Shown here: piece after piece, positions 49,402 through 55,104 of the stretch
How positions within the stretch are numbered: position 1 is the stretch's first letter
Layout: every line of letters begins with the position of its first letter
Program-made: the position numbers and the translations under genes
The notes under the pieces: generated by a model
The model's database searches: none
Seen by the model: only the letters and a program-made list of their open reading frames with translations
Told to the model about the DNA's origin: nothing
Assembly (NCBI GenBank): GCA_032164295.1
Contig: JAJHTX010000014.1
Coordinates: 1 to 55,104 of the forward strand
Source: Inonotus obliquus
Lineage: Eukaryota; Basidiomycota; Agaricomycetes; Hymenochaetales; Hymenochaetaceae
Direction: 5' to 3'
Length of the DNA stretch: 55,104 nucleotides

Positions 49402-49758
49402 TTAACAATGGTTCTTATTGCTAATTTTTAATGAATTTAAATAATCTTTATAATCATCTAAATTAGCTTTATTAAACTTATAACAAATAGTGAAAGTTTT
49501 AACACGTAAAATTTTACTAGTAATAGTTAAAAAAGTGCATGCTTTTTTAGCAAACATCTCTCTTTCATTGTTATTAGTAACATTAAGTACAGAAGAAAAA
49601 ATAGAATATTCATGATTGTCTTTATTAATAATAGAAACTTCAATTTTAATAAATTTATCAAAAATACCTTCTTCTTTTTTCATAAGTTTCAATAGGTAAC
49701 TTTTAACGTTTCTTTCGTTATAATTTTTAATTAAATACCTTTTGGTAAATTTTTCCAT
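49402..49758 (-). CDS. N-terminal fragment of polymerase copy e
   Basis: 118 residues from ATG, matching the first N-terminal unit of copy c (IEVSIINKDNHEYSIFSSVL against AHVEIIMKNGEIYNLNEY) and of copy b. The ORF stops at TAA 49402-49404, four bases before the polymerase ORF begins in another frame. It marks the 5' end of the original gene before the internal deletion. Confidence 0.68.
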   Translation of the reverse strand: MEKFTKRYLIKNYNERNVKSYLLKLMKKEEGIFDKFIKIEVSIINKDNHEYSIFSSVLNVTNNNEREMFAKKACTFLTITSKILRVKTFTICYKFNKANLDDYKDYLNSLKISNKNHC

Positions 49759-50111
49759 TTTTGTTATAATAATTTATTTTATTTTTTTTTCTGTTGTTTT
49801 AATTTAAAATATTAATTGGAATACAATTGAAATTAAACAGAAAAAATTTGATAGTTTGTTATATTGAAAAAAACAAAACTAAAAGGAGTAGTAAATCTAA
49901 AAACTAGATTTTTAAAATTTAGTTTTTATTTGTAAATATATACAATTATATGTGCAAATTAAAAAGATCTTAGCAAAATATTTTTATTTTCCTCCAAAAG
50001 AAAACTTTAATTAGTTTACATTTTGTATTTGAAGAAGATAATTATATAAACAAAAGGCTTTATCCTTAAGTGGTGTTCACAAAATTTATATATTTATATA
50101 AAACGTAAAAT
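49759..50111. promoter_or_regulatory. nad4 leader region, duplicated downstream of nad4
   Basis: 353 bases between the plasmid block and nad4. The part 49881-50111 contains aaaaggagtagtaaatctaa, caaattaaaaagatctta, acaaaaggctttatcc and ggtgttca, all of which recur in the same order at 52166-52310. Conservation of these blocks between two diverged copies suggests leader or processing elements. Confidence 0.55.
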
Positions 50112-51572
50112 ATGCTAAGTTTATTATTATTAATACCTATTATAGGTTCAATTGCGTTACTTCTTGTAACAGATGATCCCTCTGGAGAGAAATCTAAAAA
50201 AATAGCTTTAGGAACTTCTTTACTAAATTTAGTTTTATCTATTTATTTATGGATTCAGTTTGACTCTAGTACTAGTCAATATCAATTTGTATATAGTTTC
50301 AAAGAATTAAGTTATTGTCATTTAAACATAGGGGTAGATGGATTGTCTATTTATTTTGTACTATTAACAACATTTTTAACACCTATAGCTTTACTGTCTA
50401 ATTATAATACTGTAAATAATAATTTAAAATATTTTTTAATCTCATTTCTAGTATTAGAAACATTGCAAATAGCATTATTTGTAGTATTAGATTTATTATT
50501 ATTTTATGTATTTTTCGAATCAATATTACCTATTTTATTTATAGTTATTATTTTATATGGTTCAGGTGCAAATAAAGAAAGATCTGCCTTTTTATTCTTT
50601 TTATATACTTTAGCAGGTTCTTTATTTATGTTATTAGCTATATTAGAAATTAGTAACTATGTTGGTTCAACTGATTTTCAATTAATTTCTTTATCTGAAA
50701 TTAACTTAGATAGTCAAAAATATTTATGGTTAGCTTTTTTCTTAGCTTTTGCTATAAAAACACCTCTGTGGCCTATGACTGGATGGTTATATAGAGCTCA
50801 TGCTGATTCACCTTTAGCAGGTTCAATTTTATTAGCTGGAACAATCTTAAAAATGGCTACTTATGGTTATTTACGAGTTCTAATTAATTTTTTACCTGAT
50901 GCTACACACTATTTTAGTCCTTTAGTTCAAACTATAGCTTTAATTACTATTGTATATGCTAGTTTAGCTACTATTGTTCAACAAGATACAAAACAATTAA
51001 TTGCTTATTCTAGTATATGTCATATGGGTGTAGTCGTTTTAGGTTTATTTTCTAATACTGTACAAGGGATTGAAGGAGCTATTTTATTATCGATAGCTCA
51101 CGGTTTTGTTTCACCTGCTTTATTTATTTGTGTTGGTGGTGTTATATATGATAGAACTGGTGTTAGATTAATACCGTATATTAGAGGTTTAGTTTTATAT
51201 ATGCCTGTTTTTACTATTTTATTCTTTATATTTACACTATGTAATACAGGTGTTCCTTTATCACTTAACTGGATTGGAGAACAACTATCTTTAATAGGTA
51301 CTTGGGAAAGAAATCCTTTAGCATCTGTCATTGGTGCAACAGGAATCCTTTTCAGTGCCATATATAGTATTTGGCTATATAATAGACTATCTTATGGTTC
51401 ATATAGTCCTTATTTAAAACCACTGAAAGATATTTCAAGAAGAGAATTCATCTTATTACTATCTTTATTAATACCTACTGTTGTATTTGGTATTTTTCCT
51501 AATGTAATATTAGAAACATTACATGCTTCTGTTACAACCTTGTTATATAATCTTCCTTCAACCCTTCTCTAA
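50112..51572 (+). CDS. nad4: NADH dehydrogenase subunit 4
   Basis: An antiporter-like proton-pumping subunit of complex I. 486 residues in a single uninterrupted exon from ATG. Diagnostic parts: LSIYFVLLTTFLTPIALLSN, the Glu-bearing FYVFFESILPILFIVI, the central Lys region AIKTPLWPMTGWLYRAHADS then LAGSILLAGTILKMATYGYL, YSSICHMGVVVLG and a final hydrophobic end. The start is supported by the close match of the second, decayed nad4 start at 52335 (MLRMLLIPI against MLSLLLLIPI). Confidence 0.95.
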   Translation: MLSLLLLIPIIGSIALLLVTDDPSGEKSKKIALGTSLLNLVLSIYLWIQFDSSTSQYQFVYSFKELSYCHLNIGVDGLSIYFVLLTTFLTPIALLSNYNTVNNNLKYFLISFLVLETLQIALFVVLDLLLFYVFFESILPILFIVIILYGSGANKERSAFLFFLYTLAGSLFMLLAILEISNYVGSTDFQLISLSEINLDSQKYLWLAFFLAFAIKTPLWPMTGWLYRAHADSPLAGSILLAGTILKMATYGYLRVLINFLPDATHYFSPLVQTIALITIVYASLATIVQQDTKQLIAYSSICHMGVVVLGLFSNTVQGIEGAILLSIAHGFVSPALFICVGGVIYDRTGVRLIPYIRGLVLYMPVFTILFFIFTLCNTGVPLSLNWIGEQLSLIGTWERNPLASVIGATGILFSAIYSIWLYNRLSYGSYSPYLKPLKDISRREFILLLSLLIPTVVFGIFPNVILETLHASVTTLLYNLPSTLL

Positions 51573-52165
51573 CTAAAATTTTAAATCTAAACAAACAAAA
51601 TTAAAAATGAGTTTTTAATCTTTTTAATTTTTGTTTGTGGGTAATTCTTTTTTTATAAAATTTTAATAGTTATTTAAGATTAATTAAATTACAAAACTTA
51701 TTTGTTTTAAAAATATTAAAAAAAATTAAATAAAGATAAATTAATTTTTAGTTTAATATTTTTTGTTAAATTAACCCTAAATAAGCTAATTCTATATTAT
51801 AGACGATTTCAATTTTACTAAGATAAATTTATTTAAAATCTAAATTTTGTTCAAACAATATGTGATATTAAGTTACATTTAACTATTTAAAGCTTAAATT
51901 AAATTAATAAAATTTAACGGCCATTCTTACTAGTAGTCAACCTAAATTAAATTAAAATTTAAAATTTGTGAAATTAAATTCAAAAAGGGTTCAAGGAAAA
52001 AATCAAATGTGTGATTTTAAGTTCAAATTTATTGTTTCCTTAATCTAAATATTAGAATTTTAGATCAATTTGAAAAGTTTTTAGAACTAAATTGAAATTA
52101 AAAAAATTGTGATTTTTTAAGTTCAGAACTTTAAAACTATTAACCATGTTTTAGATAAATTGCTT
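51573..52165. other. Spacer after nad4 with short repeats
   Basis: About 590 AT-rich bases. The string tgtgatttt...aagttca occurs twice (about 52010 and 52107). No gene seen. Confidence 0.4.
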
Positions 52166-52517
52166 AAAAGGAGTAGTAAATCTAAACTTTTTAATATGTT
52201 TATTTGTGCAGATACTTAGTTTTTTGTTTCAAATTAAAAAAGATCTTAATTAAATAATTGAATGTTTTCATTCACTTCTCAACAAAAGGCCTTAGTTTTA
52301 AATGGTGTTCAAATTTTATTTCAAATAAAATAAAATGTTAAGAATGTTATTAATACCGATTGTCTGTTTAATTTTATTAATCACAGGTGAGGTGCCAGTA
52401 GAGTCTGTAAACTTATTTACTATCATCGATTGTCTGGTTGAATTAAAAAAAGTGATTGTAATTAAATGGTTGAATGTTTCTGGTTTCTCTAAGAAAACCA
52501 AGTATCTAATTATATAG
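52166..52517 (+). pseudogene. Diverged duplicate of the nad4 leader and start, joined to unrelated sequence
   Basis: From 52166 the sequence repeats the nad4 leader blocks in order (exact 21-base match to 49881-49901, then agatctta, acaaaaggc, ggtgttca). The small ORF 52335-52517 opens MLRMLLIPIVCLILLITGE, similar to nad4 MLSLLLLIPIIGSIALLLVT, before continuing into residues unlike nad4 (VIVIKWLNVSGFSKKTK). It may be a broken gene that captured the nad4 expression signals, or a recombination scar. Confidence 0.7.
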
Positions 52518-52684
52518 TTAACAAAACAAATGACTCACAAGAAATCATTGTAAAAATGAATAAAGCTGAAAGTTCTCGTGTAGTATATGAGTTAGAAAGA
52601 ACAAATCCTAATTGGAAAAATAACTTTATTAATAGTCCTTTAGAATCTACAGAATGGATATTTTCTTCAGATAAATTATTATAA
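52492..52684 (+). pseudogene. ORF fragment after the nad4-leader duplicate, unknown
   Basis: An open frame after a TAA, without a clear start: NYIVNKTNDSQEIIVKMNKA then SSRVVYELERTNPNWKNNF and a TAA. It directly follows, with a frame change, the ORF that begins at 52335; together they could be one broken gene. Not recognised. Confidence 0.4.
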
Positions 52685-52692
52685 AAATGTAG

Positions 52693-52980
52693 ACTAACGA
52701 TTTAGTATTACATTTTTTATTAAATTATTTTGCTATTTTGTTAGTTTTTATTTTTAGTTTTAAATTAATAGCAGATAAAGATCTTTATTCAACAAAATTA
52801 GAATTTAAGGTAAAATCTCTACCTTTAGGTAAATATATTCATATACTAATTAGTAAGTTAATTAATTCTTGGAGATTGACTAATATTTTTTGGTTTTACT
52901 TAATAAGGTTTATGTTGTTAGTATTTTTAAGCAGCTCAGCATTTGGAGTTTATACTTCTTTATTGGCTTTAAAACTTTAA
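52693..52980 (+). CDS. Unknown small membrane protein or C-terminal fragment
   Basis: Open from 52693 (just after a TAG) to TAA 52978-52980, with no ATG near the front. Two hydrophobic spans (HFLLNYFAILLVFIFSFKLI and FYLIRFMLLVFLSSSAFGVY) flank a basic middle (KVKSLPLGKYIHILISKLIN). It may be the last part of the broken gene that starts at 52335. Function unknown. Confidence 0.4.
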   Translation, partial: TNDLVLHFLLNYFAILLVFIFSFKLIADKDLYSTKLEFKVKSLPLGKYIHILISKLINSWRLTNIFWFYLIRFMLLVFLSSSAFGVYTSLLALKL

Positions 52981-54044
52981 GAAAAAAACAATAAACTTAT
53001 TTAAGTTTATTTATATAGCCCTATCCAAGATTAACTTTATTTTTATAATATTTATTATTTTTAAATAAAATTAAATTTGATTTTTAAACAAAAATTTTTT
53101 TTTTATTAATAAACATTAAACAATTAATCTTTCTAATTTTTGTTTGTTATTTAAAGGATTTATTAAATTATTTGTTGTTTTTTCAGTGAAAAGTAAACAG
53201 CTATGAACGAAATTGTTTTAGGGTTAAATATTGAGTTACTTAACAAATTAGTTGAATCAAGTTTAGTTTTGTGTGTAAAATAGTCGGGATCAGTCGGTTT
53301 GTCCTAATGAAAATAATTATGTTTAATTCATTTAATTTAATTAAAAATTGTCTCAAGATCTTGTTAGTCTTTTTAACTAAATTCGCGACAATTAACTTTA
53401 ATTAACAGCTCTTTAAATTTAATATCTTCATCTACATTTAATTAGCGGGTCCGCTGAAAGGGACATCTATTTTACCTAGTACTATCAAAGGGTCATTACT
53501 GCCGCCGGAGTCGAACCAATATATTTTAGTTTTTATCTAAACACTCTACCTGTTATAGTCAAATTTGTGAGCTGTGTTGGATTTTAAGCTTCAAAAATCG
53601 ATATACAATATTATAACTATAAGAGATAGTAAATATTAACATTTTTGTTATTACAATACGATTTTAATATAAACATAATATTTTATATTATACTCTAAAT
53701 TTAGTAAAACCATCAGGTTTTATTAACCAGGGAATTCGCTCGTGAGCTAAGGAGCCTAAACTGCTCTATCTAAACTAGTAAAATAGTCTTTTGCAGATAA
53801 AGTTTTTTTTCTTTCTGAATTATAAGTTTTATAACTAGTACTTCCTTTATTTAAACATTAAGGGTAAGTTTAGATAGTGCAACTCAATATTTATCACTAG
53901 ATAAAGTTAATTAAATTAATTATTAGATTGAGTTAGCCTTAACAAACTTTGTGAAAAGTCTTGGAATAGTTTGTAAAAACTATTTGGGTTGGTTAAACAT
54001 TCGGCACGTATAATTCGCCAAAAAAATTTAATTTTTAGTAAACT
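52981..54044. other. Long spacer with a tRNA-like remnant
   Basis: About 1060 bases without an intact gene. The mixed-composition part 53270-53600 includes the tRNA-like remnant listed below; 53730-53960 has other less AT-rich text (cagggaattcgctcgtgagc) but no gene I can support. Confidence 0.4.
53498..53566 (-). pseudogene. tRNA pseudogene related to the 46966/47057 tRNAs
   Basis: On the - strand: a D-arm piece (aggtagagt), an anticodon-like arm tttag-ataaaaa-ctaaa with a perfect 5-bp stem but an unlikely loop, and T-arm text attggttcgactccgg. The middle strongly resembles the 47057 tRNA (ggtagagtattaga, atattggttcgattcc). The acceptor stem does not pair. A third, broken copy of the same tRNA-like element. 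Confidence 0.6.
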
Positions 54045-55104
54045 ATGAAACACACAACAAAAATTTTACAAGTGAAAGTAAACTTTTTTTTTAAAATTAA
54101 ATTAATGTTAAAAAGAATAATAAATATTTTTATTCCTAGTATTTTATTTAGAGTTTCACCTACAAGTAGTAAGTTAAATGAAGAAGGAGTTAACTTACAA
54201 GATGCTAACAGAACTCTCAAAATAGACGATCCTCAGGCATTAGAATCTTTACAAAACAGTTTAAATGAATTGATAGAGGCTAAAAACAAACACAAAAGGG
54301 CTGAAATGATCGAAGATTTTCATCAGAGTTTCTCTTCGTTAGATAGACAAGCCGATCGGGGTTTAAACAGGTTAGAAAATTCCGGACCACAGTATAATGA
54401 GCTTGTTAAACATGTGGACAATGCTGTAAGCAGCTCTAGCGACTCTGGTTTTTCTTGGAACTCTTTTGTAGGAATTTTTGACTCTAAAAAAAAAAATAGA
54501 AATGAATTGATTGACAGCCAAAATCAATCTGATATTATCAAATCCCCCCAAATCCAGGAATTTTTAAGAGCTCACAAAGTTAGTAGTGGTCAGGGTCAAG
54601 AAGTTTCAAATATTGTAGCACAAACTAGTGAAGTAGTTAGTGAATTCAAACCTTTAGGTAGTGCGGGAGATGTCACTGTTAATCAATTACTTACTAAATT
54701 TAGTGAAAAAATTGAGCCTATACTTGAAGTTCTTAGAGAAAATCCCTTGTTAATTAATATAGGTACTGTTGCCTTAAGTGTTATAACTCCCTTACTGATA
54801 TATAGAGGTGTTGTGAAAACATTCGGTAAAGTATTGCCTATGCCTGAGTATGGTAAGGCTAGCTCAGCTTACTACTTCCAAGCACGGAGAGAGATAATGT
54901 TTTTTATGCTGGTGGGGGCTCCTGTGATCACAGGTGCTTTGTTAAACATGGCGTTACCTCTATTATCTTCAAAAGAAATTGCCACCGAACGAGTGATAAT
55001 TAAAGGTTCAGACGTATTATCTCGTTTAGCTGAAAATATAAATATATCTTTGTTAAGTTTTTTAGGCTTTAAAGGGAATAAGAAATTTAATTGGATTTGG
55101 TTTC
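54045..55104 (+). CDS. Unknown membrane protein, runs off the window end
   Basis: 353 codons open from ATG 54045 to the window edge (a second ATG at 54105 is possible). I do not recognise it. After a short hydrophobic, basic N-terminus, about 200 residues are polar and helical (LNELIEAKNKHKRAEMIEDF, then SLDRQADRGLNRLENSG), followed by two membrane spans (INIGTVALSVITPLLIY and MFFMLVGAPVITGALLNMAL) and the start of a third hydrophobic part (ISLLSFLGF). Codon use differs from its neighbours: CAG, CGG, AGC, GCC, TCC, CCC and GTG codons are frequent, suggesting a recent or foreign origin. It may be the front half of the ORF that enters at base 1. Confidence 0.6.
   Translation, partial: MKHTTKILQVKVNFFFKIKLMLKRIINIFIPSILFRVSPTSSKLNEEGVNLQDANRTLKIDDPQALESLQNSLNELIEAKNKHKRAEMIEDFHQSFSSLDRQADRGLNRLENSGPQYNELVKHVDNAVSSSSDSGFSWNSFVGIFDSKKKNRNELIDSQNQSDIIKSPQIQEFLRAHKVSSGQGQEVSNIVAQTSEVVSEFKPLGSAGDVTVNQLLTKFSEKIEPILEVLRENPLLINIGTVALSVITPLLIYRGVVKTFGKVLPMPEYGKASSAYYFQARREIMFFMLVGAPVITGALLNMALPLLSSKEIATERVIIKGSDVLSRLAENINISLLSFLGFKGNKKFNWIWF

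Noticed and set aside
53700..53960. Possible gene in the mixed-composition spacer
   Set aside because: No open frame or RNA fold could be supported.

Overview
This window is part of a fungal mitochondrial genome, most likely from a basidiomycete of the Agaricomycetes. The evidence is AT-rich DNA, intron-rich respiratory genes (nad1, nad2, nad3, nad4, nad4L, nad5, nad6, cob, cox2, cox3, atp6, atp9), the fungal neighbour pairs nad4L-nad5 (TAATG overlap) and nad2-nad3, and an intron ORF that reads through TGA as Trp (genetic code 4). cox1, atp8, rps3, rnl and rns were not found. The window is therefore either a fragment of a larger mitogenome or an incomplete contig.

Layout: 1-799, the tail of an unknown membrane-protein ORF entering from outside. 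1207-9257: nad4L, nad5 (1 intron), atp9, cox2 (2 introns). 9675-10908: tRNAs Tyr, Met, Pro, Asn, Ser(UGA), Ile. 11556-22386: cob (4 introns), cox3 (1 intron), atp6. 23642-26619: nad1 (1 intron) and a free-standing ORF with an Asn-rich tail. 27367-28500: tRNAs Ala, Phe, Thr, Gln. 29673-34415: nad6, nad2 (1 intron), nad3. 34958: a second tRNA-Met(CAU). 35340-45455 and 46800-49758: two blocks of DNA derived from a linear mitochondrial (invertron-type) plasmid, with tRNAs His, Cys and Lys between them. 50112-51572: nad4. 52166-52980: a diverged duplicate of the nad4 leader and unknown ORF pieces. 54045-55104: an unknown membrane-protein ORF running off the end.

All conserved respiratory genes and the standard tRNAs lie on the + strand. 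The - strand carries only plasmid-derived genes (plus one inverted + strand polymerase copy) and three related tRNA-like sequences. All ten introns look like group I: exons end in T, introns end in G, and core motifs are visible. Five hold intact endonuclease ORFs fused in frame to the upstream exon (nad5-i1, cox2-i1, cox2-i2, cob-i2, cob-i3). The other five are frameshifted or carry stops.

The least ordinary part is the plasmid-derived region. It holds five family-B DNA polymerase copies of at least two types, each broken differently. It also has a paralogous pair of small two-span membrane proteins, a larger membrane protein with an acidic tail (plus a decayed second copy), repeated motifs and hairpins, and a pair of tRNA-Lys-like genes. 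The two unknown ORFs at the window ends may be halves of one gene cut by linearisation of a circular contig.
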